Positions 1 to 13,700 of a stretch of 64,000 nt of DNA are shown here, piece by piece. Origin of the DNA: Lithospermum erythrorhizon. Its lineage: Eukaryota; Streptophyta; Magnoliopsida; Boraginales; Boraginaceae. The stretch is from NCBI GenBank assembly GCA_019722365.1, contig JADFUC010000954.1, positions 1,364,001 through 1,428,000 on the forward strand. The letters are read 5' to 3'. The stretch's first letter is position 1. The number at the start of each line of letters is the position of its first letter. The notes beneath the pieces were generated by a model. The model did not search any database. It worked only from the letters and a program-made list of their open reading frames with translations, and was not told where the DNA came from. The translations under genes and the position numbers were made by a program.

Positions 1-59
1 ACCCATAAGATTCCTTTTCTATATACCTCTCTCTATAATATCCACCATTTGCTTCCAAC

Positions 60-1139
60 AAAATTCCATTACACGTTCATCTGCCCCCCTTCCGACCACC
101 TAGGCCTTTTACCTTAATTAAGGTAATAAACCCCTTTTATTATTTTCTAGTATTATAATTCCCTAGTTTTTTATATATTTATTGTATGATCATGTTCTTA
201 CATAACTCAAGAAAATAGATAAAATAATTATAATTCCATTACCATATGATGGAAAAAGGATAAAGTAAGAATCTTGTTGCTAATCTCAACTATTCTTGAA
301 TTATGAGTTTGGTAACTTCTTTATGATCTTTGTTTATAACATGATATTATACATTGACTTTGATTGTTTTCTTCATTTCCTTGCATTATAACTATAAAGA
401 TCGTAGCTTTATGTCATTTTAATCACCATGTAGTTTATGGGCATTTGTTATATGATTGATAATTGGTGGAAAATCTTCTGCTATAAACTTGTTATACAAA
501 GAATGAGGATAAATTTGATTTTTTGAGGTTAATTTGAATATCACTTCCTCAATTGTATTTTAGTGTTTAATTCGATGTATTACATTCTATGGCCCTTGGA
601 TATAATGGAACAAATCAAAATGGCTCGCTACCTATGCTTGTTATGTATTGTGTAGTGGTAGATACTGCCTGCAACTTCACTGTTGAGTCAATTCGGAAAC
701 AGTTTCTTTGTTTACATGGGGGTAAGTTTGCGTACTATCCGACCCTCCCTTATAGCGTCCCCATTTAGGCGGGAGCCTCTTCAGATGCATTGGGGCATGT
801 TGATGTTGAATTGTATTTTAGTGTTTGAAGTGATGGAGAATTGAGGGATTGAGGAAAAAATTAAGAGTTTAAATATTTGTCAAGTTTAAATTCATAATTT
901 CTTCTTGTCAAGGCCTATTTTGAACATTTTCCTCACTAGAGATGTCTTAAAATGTGCTTGTCTTATGATGTTATTTCAAGTCTGAGTTTGAAGTGCATTG
1001 GCTAGTCATTGATGCTTCTTTGAAGATTTACGTAATGGTGTACTGTGTAACATTGACGAGCAGGGCTAGCTACTGGTTGTTTATCAAATATTTTGTTTCT
1101 TGACCTTAATTAATTTGTTTTAAAAAGACTTTCTGCAGC
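60..1139 (+). other. Probable 5'UTR exon and 5'UTR intron of the saposin gene
   Basis: A pyrimidine-rich leader-like stretch ends at a plausible donor (TTAAG/GTAATAAA, about 121/122). The next good acceptor in phase with the gene is CTGCAG at 1133-1138, just before the start codon. I infer a noncoding first exon near 60-121 and an intron of about 1 kb. No ORF of note lies in it, and it carries a SINE-like copy at about 585-815. Transcript data would be needed to fix the boundaries. Confidence 0.45.
585..815 (+). repeat. SINE-like repeat, copy 1 (TS-like 3' body)
   Basis: This copy shares blocks with copies near 6637 and 18298: AAATCAAAATGGCTC, then CAATTCGGAAACAG, then GGTAAG-TTGCGTA-ATCCGAC, then ACTTAGGCGGGA-like bases. 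It ends in a weak TTG-rich tail (CATTGGGGCATGTTGATGTTG). The GGTAAG..GCGTA body and TTG tail recall the plant TS-type SINE family. The tRNA-like head is not recognisable, so the copy is either 5'-truncated or from another family. It lies in the presumed 5'UTR intron of the saposin gene. Confidence 0.5.
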
Positions 1140-3978
1140 ATGGATGCAAAGGTGCTTATATTCCTTTGTGTAGTGGGTCTTAGTTGGTGCTGTGATGCCA
1201 GGGAGATGGTGACCACCTATAGCAATATCGGCATTATTTCAGGTATCTGTATGGTTGTGATATCTACTATCGTTAAGCATTAATTACTAGCCTTAATTTA
1301 CTACCATGACTAAGGTAGCTCAGAGGGATTTGAGTTTGAAGTCTTTGAACCTATAGACATTGTTCTTTCTTGCAAAAATATTTTGGGCATAATCTGCTAT
1401 TAATAATCATAACTCTAGCTATCGTTAACTTATGACATTTTAGTTATTTTGAACCATAAAGGTTTTTTCATGTGAATAAATACAAGATTGTGGATTGAAG
1501 AAATCCTAAGGGCCCAAATCCTTCTGACAGGATGCATAGCATTTTTTTCTGAAATAATTTAACCATTTGCTGATATTAAAACTCAAATTCCTCTGACGAG
1601 ATGCATAGGATTTTCTCTTCATGAATATATCCATTTTTTGCTATGATTTAAACAGCAGATTGTCTACTCATTGTATTAACTTATACATTTTGACATATGC
1701 CTGCAAACACATATGAAGTTCAATTTCAACCCACTAACTACATCTGAATGGAGGATCCTTTCGAGAAATAAGTAGTTCGTTACTTTCCATGGTTGATTGC
1801 ACTGAAGTTTCCTATTGATTTCATAATGATATAGACCATATCGATTTGGTGCCAATAAAGTAATAGAATCTCTTCTTTTCCTCTGTGTAGTTTTTCAAAC
1901 TAAGCTCCACCGGTCCGGGAGCAATGTTCATGCCGCAGAAGTGGGAAGGAATGAAGTTTGTACTATGTGCGAAGAGTTTGCTAGTGATGCTGTAAATTAC
2001 ATTTCAAATAACAAAACCCAGACAGATATAATTGAGATGCTCCACCAGTCATGCTCTAAGATGTTCTCTTTCAAACAGGAGGTTTGTATAAAGACCTCCT
2101 TCCAGTCTCTAATATTTCATTTAAATTGTTGTGCACTCATTAATTTTGGATCATGATTATCAAGAATTCGTTCTCTATGTTGTAAACTATAGAAAGAAAA
2201 GGAAATACTTGTCCATCATATTGGTATCCCTGATGAAGTGTTTCAGTTACTATAGACTTTCCCTGAGACTAGTTCACTTTGTGGTTTCCTTACATATGGA
2301 ACGAGAAGGCATATACATTATATTGATGTGATTTTAATCTTAGGTTTTAATTCATTGCACATATTATGATTTAATGGGTTAAATATTACAGTTGAATGTA
2401 AGAACTGACATTGGGTTATAGGAAGAATAAAACTAGCATTTTCAGCTTCCTGCAACTGAGTTCCCAACATCTTTTAGTGTTAGGTGCTTCTGGGTGTTAC
2501 TTCACTCTGCATATTCTGTTCTTGCAGTGCATTTCCTTGGTGGATTATTATGCGCCTCTCTTCTTCTTAGAGGTTTCATTGGTACAGCCTAGTGATTTCT
2601 GTCAAAAGGTATATCTTTGTGAACAAGTCGTTAGCTTGTCAGAACGTCTTTCTAAAGACAGCTGTGCCTTGTGCCATCAAGCAGTCAATGATGCCTTGGT
2701 GAAATTAAAAGACCCCGACACACAGGTACTTGAGTACTTGGCTATATCATTTCTTCTTTGATGTAGCTTATAAGTTCTATGCAGAAATATCGAAGTCTTG
2801 TTCTTTTTAACTGCTAAATTTCCACTTTTTTGAATGCACTACATTTAATACTTGAGGAAGTTTTGGCATCTTAGAATTACCTTTTGAGTGCTTTATGTGT
2901 GAAACAAGTCATAAGCCGGCATGTATGTGGTTGGTCACTTGGTCTAGCATAATATTTTATTTTTCTCTTACCATTGATGAATTTTCTTTTCGAAGCTGAA
3001 TATCTTAATGTTTATGGATTTATCCTTTTGTTAAACTTCTGATTTAATCAATAATAATAATCACTGATTTATTTTGGCTTTATTAATGAGGTTCATTATA
3101 AGATCATTTTCCTAGAGTGATACCAAAAAATAACTGATCCAATTTCTATTCTGGTTTTCTAGAGTTTGTTTTTTCTTATTTACTCTTTAGGAGAATCCTG
3201 ACACTATAACTGAATGCTTGATGTATTTCGGTGTCTCTAATTAGAAAATATATGAATCTTTACACAATACACACCTTGAGTTATCTTTTAAATCTAAGTT
3301 GTTCATGTTTTCTCTCAGTTGGTAGTGCTTGAGATTCTCTTGAAGGCCTGCGATGCTACAGAAAGTTATGCCAAAAAGGTACCAATGATTATAATCTTGG
3401 AATACTTTAACTACAATAGTTTATTGAATTATCATGAGGATGTAGAGTCCTATTTTGATATAGAATATGCTATAGGAGTAGTTTGATTATATATTTGTAT
3501 CCAGTGTCCTATCATGATACATTTTGTATGCTTTAGGAGTAGTTTGATTATATTTTCTGATGTATAAATATGTCATCATGAGTTGACACGGCCTGTTAAA
3601 ATATAAGTTAATAGCAACGAATATACACTATACAGTACCTATTATTTTGATCACTCCCATCTCGTACAACGCTCAGTAATGAAACATGATCTCTAGAAGT
3701 CTAGAATTTGAGCTTTATTGGATATACTGAACTGCATGCAAACATCTTTAAATTTTCATTGGTACATGTATTGTTAAATTAACTGTAGTTTTCGAAATTG
3801 TTTTTGACAGTGCAAGAATATGGTATTTGAATATGGGCCTTTAATTCTCACCAATGCTGAACAATTCCTGGAGAAGAATGACATCTGTACTATGTTGAAC
3901 GCTTGTAACGGGATAGCGAGTGACAGTATCCAATCTTCCTCATCAAGCGAAGAAACAGCCTTGCATTCCGCATCTTGA
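1140..3978 (+). CDS. Prosaposin-like protein with two saposin-B domains (5 coding exons, 239 aa)
   Basis: Exons 1140-1242, 1891-2081, 2528-2725, 3319-3378 and 3811-3978 join in phase with GT-AG introns and end in TGA. The protein starts with a hydrophobic signal peptide (MDAKVLIFLCVVGLSW). Two saposin-B modules follow. The first has cysteines at residues 58, 61, 89, 99, 123 and 129, and the second at 144, 147, 175, 185, 210 and 216. The spacing is identical in both modules (C-x2-C, C-x9-C, C-x5-C), as expected for three disulfides per module. Family knowledge: saposins are small lipid-binding proteins of vacuole or lysosome and secretory pathway that help lipid hydrolases. Plant proteins with this two-domain layout are annotated as prosaposin or saposin-B domain proteins, and their exact role is not established. 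The ATG lies two bases after a splice acceptor (AG at 1137-1138), so the upstream kilobase is probably a 5'UTR intron. No defect is seen. Confidence 0.9.
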
Positions 3979-5202
3979 AGTTGGGGGTGGCTCTATTCTT
4001 GACATCCAGTCTTTCATTAGAGATGCCTGGATGTTCAATTCCATTGTCCAAATGTGTGTTAATTTATGATGAAAGTGAAGTTTAGGTAATATACATTGTG
4101 CTTTCATTGTGTCTGTTTTCATGAAATGTACAGTGTACAAGAATTCCCACTTTGAAAACACAATATGACCATTTCAACCGTAAACTTGATATATTAAATG
4201 TCTATCTCTAGTGCTTCACTTTCTTAGCAAATAATTGAAAGAGCTTTCATAACTTCATCTGAGTTGAACTTAGACTTAGCATTAAGGTCAGATCCAAATT
4301 TTAAAAATATGTTTATTCTTTCATCCCTGAATTCTTTAGGAACTACTAATAATATCAATTTAGACAAAGTTTCTTGGCATTCAAAATATCTTGATCGTCT
4401 CTTTAATACTTGAAACAACTCATCTCACTACAAAAAATACCAACCGTTAAGAATCAATAAGGTTTTATTCTAAAACAAATTGGTGATAGGAGAAGTTAGG
4501 AATGCCTCATAATTTTTTATTAATTAACTTGTAGGTAAGGTCTCGATTTATCAATGTGTGATTGAGTTCCTCGTACCTTTTGGATTAACTAATAGTAACA
4601 GACTCACTGCTCCACCATTAGTCATTTACAAATGCTATAATGAATAAATAAGACATCTGAGAACTTTTATGCTACGTTTGGAAACATACTAATTCCAAAT
4701 ACTTATTTTTGTTTCAGTTTTTCTAATAAACAAACACACTGGTGCTAAATTTGGAAATTAGCCAATGTTTCTTCTGTAGGCTGTGTTGCCTAAAGGTGTG
4801 GTGTACTTTCAAATTGGACATATATAGTGAAGCATTTTCCTAACACAATGTGACCTTATCTTTCCTCATTTATGCATCTCTAATATCAATCGTCTACATC
4901 CAGATTCCGCAGAAAATAATATCATAAAACTGGCAAGACTTCTCCTAATATACTTCATCGCGACATTTTTCAATGGTAGAAGATGATCAACCTATGAATT
5001 TTTTGGCGGACGTGTTACCTTTGTTGCACGAGTGTATGAGACGTGTATAATAAGTAAATCTCCCTTATAATTGAAAAAAGAAGGAAGATACAATGTGTCC
5101 AGTATTCTAAGCTCTCCACCAGAGGCTACTTTTCCTCTTAAAACAAGGATGGTGCTCATGTACCCCAGAACCTATATATTTTCCTTCTTTTTGCATCCTC
5201 TT
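3979..5202. other. Spacer between the saposin and NST1-like genes
   Basis: The convergent 3' flanks hold the likely 3'UTR of the saposin gene (about 3979-4200) and AT-rich sequence. A 64-codon minus-strand open frame at 4224-4418 reads like protein but matches nothing I recognise and has no clear exon partners. I see no RNA gene here. Confidence 0.5.
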
Positions 5203-8200
5203 TTAGTCGTATGACCAAAGAGAGGGTACATTTGCAGTGGAGTATAAGCCGGTAATTGAAGGCCTCATCATTGATGGTTTTACAATGCCATCTCCTGGAC
5301 CGGCCACTTCCCCCTCCTTTCTGGAAGAAAAACAATTGTAAAGATCAGACTCACTCAACGACGTAAACGAATGCGAAAGATAGCCACTACAGTAGAAATT
5401 CCAGTAAGAAATTATGACAAGTGTGATGCACAATATTGAGAGTAGTTAGCTTGTGAAGACTGGAAACAACAAATGTACAATTCAAATTGTGTATTATCAT
5501 AAAGACAAAGTTAAAGAGGACTTCAAGATATATGTGAAGTTAAGTTCAGGCCAATTTTGTCTTTTCCTACCAACATTCCAACAACATAAGCTAACAAAGA
5601 ATAAATTAGCGGGCAAATTATTCCTCGCATTTTAGCAAATCTCATTTGCAATCACTTGTCAATATTAATATGCTGCAATACAGTTTTCCATACTCTTCCT
5701 AGGAGTTTTCTTCTCTGTGATATGAGCCCTTTTAGCCCCCTTGGATACTAAGTCGTCTCACACTTGACTCGTATACCATTATAACTATCGAAGGAACATC
5801 AAACAATGGACAGCTACTTATGTTAGCATATGGGTCAACGAACATTATTCCAACTAAAGAACATCTTATTATTGCTTAATTTCCAGTTAGGTTCATTAGC
5901 AAGTACCGGAGTTATAAATGACAAGTACGACCATCAGTTGATAACTTGATAATCCAAACAGGCTTATTCACTTGATAACTTGAATCTCTCCTTAAACATT
6001 CTGACCAAACAGATATACAATAAATTTTCTCCCTCAAAGTCCAGGTCAACACAAGAAGACTGTCTAAGAAATATCAGATTTAAGCTAGTAATGTTCAATT
6101 GGTGACTTCAGGTGATTACCACAAAAAGTTACTTCTGTCTATAAAAAATGCATTATGATGTCAGTTTATGAAGATTAAATAGTAGTCTTAATGGCAAGAG
6201 CTTCATAGCTCAGTAGAGTAAAAACTAAAAAAATGTAGTTTGAATGCTAAGGAAAAGCTAGGGGCAATTGTACTTTGTCTCTTATATGCAGAAACCCATG
6301 CAGCGCTCATCCAATTTTACAGCACCTCCTCTGATTCTAAGTACTTTTTGGGGAGAGGGGTTGGTAAAATACATGTAGAATTTCCTTGAGTTAACATCTG
6401 CTACAAGCAAGAGTACATATCAACATAGTTTGAAGTCCTACTATATGTTCTAGACTTATCATATAGGCAAATTTAAGTTTTTCTTTCCTGAGGAATCCAC
6501 TGTATACAGAGTTAGTCTGCACTGTATAAGTGAATTATAACAGAGTGTACAGAAGAAGTTACATTCTAAAATTTGTAGTTCGTCTATAATTTATTCATTT
6601 CCAGGTCCTATAGAGTCAGAGATTTTAGGTTCGCTGGCTTTTAGATATAATGGAATAAATCAAAATGGCTCATTACGCTACCAACACTTCTTATCTATAT
6701 TGTGAAGTAGTAGATAGTCTTCGCACTTCTTCTTGGGTCAATTCGGAAACAGCCTAGCTGTTATCACAAGGGTAAGATTGCGTATAATCCGACTCCACTT
6801 AGGCGGGATCTATGTTGTATGTTTATTATTTACACATTCTTCTTCCTTAACAATTTTACCTAGGAGATATCATTTTTGGAAAATCCCAAAATGTAATTTT
6901 ATAATGACCAATGTAAGAGTGGATGGAGGGGGGTCATGCCAAACCTCCCTAACAATTTCGGAGAGCCAAAACAGTAAATATTTCTGTCTAGCTAAAGGTT
7001 GACTGTGCATAAAAAAGGATCAGTCAATATACACAGACCACAAACATAGTTTTAAATAATGTGTGCACATCAATTCAGTAAATAACGATAAACAACATTT
7101 TAACAGATGCAAGCGCAAGTGCCGCTTATGAGATGTTTAGGTTCTGCATCCGGTGTGGTAATACCTTACAAATGATTAAAACAGAGAGGGAAGTATCATG
7201 CATTACCCTTTGCCACAGACGAGAGTATTTAGAGCAGTAGATAATATTTAGACTAGGCAAATGAATTCAGAAAAAGGATGACAGGAAAGAAGATTATTAC
7301 AAAAAAAAAAAAAAAATTATCATTGCTTCTTTATTCCCCAAGGGACATCATAAAATGAATAAACATCAATGCTAGTGTGGCATTCAGTAAGAACATTTAA
7401 CATGAGAAGTTTAAAATACAAGAGATATCACAATATGGATGCACTTACTTGACCCAACAATTTGTAGTAGATATCTCAATTTGATCTTCAGTAGCTGATC
7501 CCAGGGGGCTCCCATACTTCGTTCCCTTTTTAGTAGATTCCTCCATTTTAGAAAATAATTGATTTTCATTGCCGGGTGGTGAGCCAAAATACCTATTTGG
7601 CAGCCAAGGTTCATCTGCTCTAATTGGTGGAACAGAATTAAAAAGCTCTCCATTCTGACCATTTCCAATAAAATTATTATGAGGGGAGCGAGCTTCAGAG
7701 AGGACTCGTTCATCCTTTTTGAAAAGTGAAGCCATCGTTTTGGGGGCTATGGGATGTATAGGATCTTCCTTTGTTCCATTAAGTTCATGAGGCAAAAACC
7801 ATTTGGCTGAACCGCCAAACAAACCTGAACTATCTGGACCAAGAGGAGAACTACTCCACATCTGCCAAGTTCCTACCTCGTTTTGATTACCTAAGTCATC
7901 CACAGGCACATGGTTGACATCCTGAGCCTTGGGGGTACTAGGAAAAAGAAAAGATGTTGGATGCCTTTCTTCTGGAACTCGTAACCGTGACATTGGCGAC
8001 TCAATTGGAGATGGTCTATTTACTTCTGGAGGAGAATGTATGTTTTTTAAAGTAGAGGGCTTTTCCAAAACAGTATCTCCTAAAAACCCAAGGTCCAACT
8101 GAAAGTTATCAAGTGACTCAGAAACAGGCCCAAGTAATGATGCTGGATCAGGAACATAACAAGGGTCTTCAAAAATCTCAGATTCTTCTGGCAAAAACTG

Positions 8201-10367
8201 AGCAGGCTTTTCTCCTATTCGAGGAAACATAGCTTCGGATGATAGAGATAGATCAGTGCTATTACTTGTTGATCCAAATGAAAAAGAAGGTGAAGAAAAT
8301 GGTGAAGGAAGTCCAAAGTTAATAGGGTTATCAAATCCTTGTGTTGATGAAGGAGCAGCGAATTGAGAAATGGGGACTTCTGAATGGGAGTTTCCATTTG
8401 GCCTACCTGTGATATTAGAACTAGAAGCTGGAGCAACAGATGGTGAACGGGTAAATAATTGTTGCCATGATTTCTTAGGAGCTGTACATGGTTGCGGTTC
8501 AATAAGCACCTGCAGGAAAAGAATTTCAGACTTGAACACTAAACACAGTAGCTTCTATAAATTATGACAATAACATGCAGCCAAGAACAATTATAAGCAG
8601 CCTACACATCTCCTTATTATCATCTTTAAGCTGGCAACTTATAACGAAATTTCTATCTCTAATAGAGAATATAGGACTCGTGTGCAAATGTTAGCATAAG
8701 GAGTGGAATGCACATACTAACATAGCAAAATTTGAATGACACATAAAAAGAAATATTGTTATTACTTTAAGAAATTCATCTTTCATACTCTTATACTAAT
8801 TTGTTCTTCCATCAATTTTCAAACAGCAGGGATATTAAAGTACAAAATTGTCTAAAAAACAGATCAGGGAAACACTTACAGGACGGCTGATGGTATTCTT
8901 ATTTTCATCTCCATCCATATATGGTTTTCCAGTTGCACGATCTGGACGAGGATGTTCTCTTCGATATGCTGAAGTTTGAGACTGCTCTACAGATGAGTTA
9001 GGTTTTTGTTCTCTCGAAACACTAGTTACATTAGTACCCCTTCCGAAGAAACCCCCTCTGGTAAATGCTCGAGAAGAGGAGAAAATAGTGCCCTTCATCC
9101 GGTCCAAGTATCTTGTTCCCACATTAACCCTGTGATGATCAACTGCAACCCTATGGCCATGCCACACACCAGTACCATGACCCTTCACATTTTCAGATCC
9201 GTTTCTGGAATGTTCATGCCAATCATTATCACTCTTGCGGTGACGCACATTATCCTTCCCGGTTCTTTTTTCCAATTCCTCTACATCAGAGTTGCTTTTG
9301 CTAGAGGCTCTATCTTTATCCTTCTTTCTTTCCTGACGCTTTCTTTCTGTTTCCTTTTTACGATCCATTTCTTTAACTGTAGGTGAACCTTTCGTACGTT
9401 CTTTCTCGGCCTCCAGCTTCTCATCGCGCAATCTTCTACGTTCTTCAACCAATTTGGCTACCTCTTCTCTCTGCTTTCTCTCCTCCTCCTCCAGTAACTC
9501 CTTTTCTAATCTAGCCTGCCTCCTCTCCTCTGCTTTTCGGCGAGCTTTCTCACTTTTGCTCTCCTGAAAATTTCCAGCATTTACCCCCCTCTTATCTAGA
9601 ATACCTCTCCTCTCTCCATCCACCGAAACATCATCTCTTGACGAATTGATCCAAAAAAACTTTCTCCATACCCATATAATACTCAAGATGAAAGCCTTAC
9701 ATGCCCTACTAAAAAATATTAATATACGGGAACATGACTTATCTGCAAGGAAATGATCATCTCCGACTGAAATTCCGCCCCCACTCTTCCAGTAACTTTC
9801 TTTTTGAGAAAACGGCCCACTTGCCCAACCTCCATTCTCTAGCCAATCTTGTCCACACATCCACCCATTATCTGACCACTCTTTCCTATTGAATATCTTC
9901 CCACTTCTACCCATCAAATCTTTCAAAATCCCAGAATTTGACAAACCCATCCCTGGAGGCACAGGCAGATCTAAGACTGGCCTCTTCGATAAATGCCCGC
10001 AATATGAACACATAAACTTCCCACCACCAGGATTCTGATCCTTGTATGGCGTCAAACAATTTCTACACCTCCTAGTTGCTGACTTCCTCAACTTCTGCAT
10101 TTCGATTGCCTCAAATCTCTTCTGTTCCCTAAGTCTAGAATTCCTTTTAGCCCTCCACACCGACAACTGGGGCATCAAAATCTCATACCAGAACAGTGTT
10201 ACCAAAAGCACAAACACACATGCCAGCCTCGGTGACGTAATTTCAAATCTGAATGCAGGAGGCAACAGCTGGGACAGAGCCCAGAACCCTATAAGAGGAA
10301 TCGCTAACCACGGCAACATGGTAGCAACCGTCCGCGACCATTTCTGAATCACACACAGTATACACAT
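5203..10367 (-). CDS. NST1-like protein of unknown function: two membrane segments, Cys4 motif, coiled coil (3 exons, 888 aa)
   Basis: Exons on the minus strand are 10367-8880, 8509-7449 and 5320-5203. All junctions are GT-AG and in phase, with the last codon split AA/A. The N-terminus has two hydrophobic segments (about residues 15-34 and 48-67). A CxxC..CxxC motif follows (C101, C104, C120, C123), zinc-ribbon-like, in GGGKFMCSYCGH. A long charged coiled coil rich in K, E and R comes next (EKARRKAEERRQARLEKE), then a Ser/Pro-rich disordered half. The conserved C-terminal tail (SITGLYSTANVPSLWSYD) is carried by a tiny exon 2.1 kb away. I recall plant homologues annotated as 'stress response protein NST1-like' or uncharacterised; no molecular function is known to me. 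The start was chosen at MCILCVIQKWSR because the upstream extension begins at a TTG codon. An ER or other endomembrane location is inference. Confidence 0.82.
5321..7448 (-). other. Large intron 2 of the NST1-like gene
   Basis: This 2,128 bp intron has donor AA/GTAAGTG at 7448 and acceptor TTCCAG/A at 5321. It contains SINE-like copy 2 and a 15-base A run near 7301-7315. Small open frames inside it, such as 6733-7002, run through the repeat and are not genes. Confidence 0.7.
6637..6812 (+). repeat. SINE-like repeat, copy 2
   Basis: Same order of blocks as copy 1: TATAATGGAATAAATCAAAATGGCTC, CAATTCGGAAACAG, GGTAAGATTGCGTATAATCC and CCACTTAGGCGGGA. The CCCTCCC..GTCCCC segment of copy 1 is deleted here. 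The repeat lies in intron 2 of the NST1-like gene, antisense to that gene. Confidence 0.5.
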
Positions 10368-10740
10368 TATCCTCCACCCCCACACCGATCTTCCCCGTCT
10401 CTTTTCAGCCGAAACAACAAAGCCCAACTACTTCAATTCAGCTCAAAACACTCAACAAAACCAGAAAATACACAATATCTCACTTTCTTGCAATATCTCT
10501 CAACAATTACTAAAACTCAACTAATTCAACAAACAAACCCCTACCCACATCCAATTACCACACAATAAACAATATTTCCAAATCAAGAAACGAGTTTTCA
10601 ATATTTCCAAACAAACCCCTAATCAGCAATTGGCAAAAAATTACCTGATTTTTTAAAGAATCGTGAAATGGGCACAAGAAAAACTTAGAGGACAATGATT
10701 TGGGACAGAAAACGTTTTAGCTCCATGACCTAAACAACAA
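10368..10740 (-). promoter_or_regulatory. 5'UTR and promoter-proximal region of the NST1-like gene
   Basis: The sequence upstream of the start codon lacks ATG-led coding frames. A donor-like CAG/GTAATT on the minus strand near 10652 suggests a further 5'UTR intron, with its acceptor somewhere between about 10430 and 10600. AT-rich DNA begins above 10740. Inference only. Confidence 0.3.
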
Positions 10741-13700
10741 GAAAAGAATATCAATAAATAAATAACATAGTATAAAGTTAATTGAATAAATAATATAGTA
10801 TAAAAATTAAAAAAATATAAAAAAATAAATAGATAAATTTATATAAAAATGGAATAAATTGCTTACAGGTTTGCGGCTATCAAATTCGCATCGGTGCAAA
10901 TTTTTGTGTGGGAAAAAAGTGTGCTAGATTAATGAGAGAGAAACGATTTGAGTAATTTTATTTTTATTTGTTTCAAGAAAATATTATTATTACTTCTACT
11001 ATACTAATAAAAAAAATACTCCAATATAGATGAGAGAGAAAGACTTACTATTTTTATAAGTGAGAGAGAATACCTAAAAGAGGTAAAAAAAATGAGAAAT
11101 GTGAAAAGTATTAAAATGGTTAAGTCGATCGGTCAATATTTAATAACTGAGCACCTTAAAACATGTACAGTATAGAGGACTTTCTACATTTGGATACTTT
11201 ATGTTTTACTTATTGGTCAATTTGTTTTGGATGAATAGAGGTAAATATGAACTTTCATTTTATTTTAATTAGGATTGTAAATAATTCAAACTTTTTAAAT
11301 TTTACATGGTTCAATTTGGCTTCAACAAACCAATTTGAAAGTCGAGTTCTGTTCAAGGTTCGAACGAATTGAAATGATCTTGTTCGATATGGTTAGAATG
11401 ATTAGAATGTTGAGGGATGATTTGAACATTTGGATGTAGAACCAGTAATTCGATATTTTCATGATATAATAAGAAAAAATGTGAAATTATAGTTTATATA
11501 GTTCGAACTGAATTGAACATTTGGCTCCACCTCCATTGCACACAAAATTGGTGTTTTTGTTATGCTCGAACTACATCAAACATAACCTCGAGGAGAATAT
11601 TTCAAGTATGATCGGGGTTTCTGATTATTTTACATGTCTAATTTCAATAGGTAATAATTTTACACTCCAAAATTTGACGATGACACTCATCTCTTTGTAA
11701 TTCTTATATATTTTTACACTAAAAATGGAGTATCATTATCAATATATAGAATGAAAAAATCAATGGTCTCCCAAAAAATAGCTTTATTTAACTATACTAA
11801 CCAATTAAAATACTTCCGCTTCATTAACTCTCAAAGTCTATGGCAATAATAGTTACAATAGTAAATGATATTTTTAATTATATTATCTTATTAATTTAGC
11901 TCGACAAATAAAAAATTAACCGAACAATCATATCTTCTTTAATATTCACATGCCACAAAAAGGAACAAAGAAGAAAATAAACCAAACCATATAAAAAAAT
12001 GAAAGGTGATTGCACAATCTTATATTATAAAAGGATTATTTTGTTAAACTTAACGGTCGATAATTGAATTCTCCACCTCTACCCATAATTTAGTGCAAAA
12101 CCACGGTCCATGCATTGACGGATCCAGTCTTATGTTTTGCCGATGGCTAACAAGATGTGCTAGGAAAGTCATATCTCAAGCTTATGCTTGTCTTGAAGCT
12201 ATTATATTTTCTTTCTGTTATTTAGCTTCATCTAAATCTCCTACAACAATTCTATGGACTCAAATCCCTCCAATTCTAACCATTAACATATCCACTTTCA
12301 CATGTCTTTCAAACTACAAATTAAAATAATCAAGCTAACATCATCGAGCCCAAAGTTGAAAACCCCATCTAGTTATCATATTTAATCAGCATACTTGCAC
12401 TAAACAAAAAAACATAGTCAATACTCATACTATATATCTTAACAAATTATTCAAGCGATTTAATAAGTCCAACGGATGAGTGATACATATCCATAATCTT
12501 ATTGAGATTATTGGATGGTTTTTATGTTTGAATATGTACTTTAATATATTAACAAGTGAATATGTGATGTGAGGGTTGAATTGCTATTGTTATATAATTG
12601 TATCTTCAACTACCCTACTATATTCTTATTGACATAGATAAGGTTATGTCATCGAACAGATTAAATTATTATTCCTTTTTTTTCTTGACTTATAGTTCCT
12701 GCATTGAATCCCTCATCCAATTATCCGGCATGGATTTCTTGTAGTTGCATATATGTTTGCATTCTTGTGGCATATATGTTTTAATCAACTTTATCTTGTA
12801 GCTCATTTTTGAGGGATTGTAGCTTTCATAGTCATAATATGAGTTTTGTCCACAACGAAATTGTCACCTACTCACCTTCAATCATACTTGAACCTTATAA
12901 TAAAATTTAAGCCTCCCATTTCTTCCAAAATGTACTCATTTATGGTTCTCCATATAACGCTAATAGCGACTTAGTGAATTTCCGCTTATCTTCCATCTCT
13001 TTTATGTGCCTTTTTATGTGTTACATTTTATGATCTCGAATGAATATATTTATTTGCACAACCTATCATGAATAACTATTTCATGCGATACCCACAAAAT
13101 ATGACAAGGAACATGGAATGTGACATAAAGGGATAGATGTGAGTTTGCCCACCAAGCTTATCCAAATCTAAGTTGTTATTAAACGGGTTGATGGTTATAG
13201 TTGTGCATGAGTCGAGTCATACTGAACAACTCACACAATTAGACTTGGGTGTGACAAGGCTCAAGGTCGAGCTTGGATCGATCAATGATGAGTCGTGTCG
13301 TGAGTTGGTATTTGGACTCAATAGTTTGATGAGTCATCTCGAACTTAATTTTTAATACTACGTATTATTAGTAAATGGTAATAAAAACTAATACTCCGTA
13401 TAATATTAACGTGAATGAAGGGTTTTAACAGAAAATTTTAAAACTTGATTTAAAAAATCTTATTCTAATTTATTAGTATGTTAATATTTAATTTGTTGTT
13501 TTTCTTTTCAAAATTGAATGTCACTCAAGCTAAACTAAGATGTAATTTTTTATATCAAATGTATGTTCTAGGAGGAGATACATATTTGTCATTTTACGTA
13601 CTCTTGATCATCTACTAATAATAAATGGAGTATATATAATAATTCAATGGTTTCACGTTGAATGAGCAACTCGACTATTTTGGTCATCATCAAATCGTAG

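Noticed and set aside
4224..4418. 64-codon minus-strand frame downstream of the saposin gene
   Set aside because: It reads somewhat like protein (PKEFRDERINIFLKFGSD) but has no ATG-led gene structure, no partner exon and no recognised family. Too weak to call a gene.
10368..10427. 20-residue N-terminal extension of the NST1-like protein
   Set aside because: It begins at a TTG codon. The first ATG (MCILC) matches the conserved start of homologues as I recall them.
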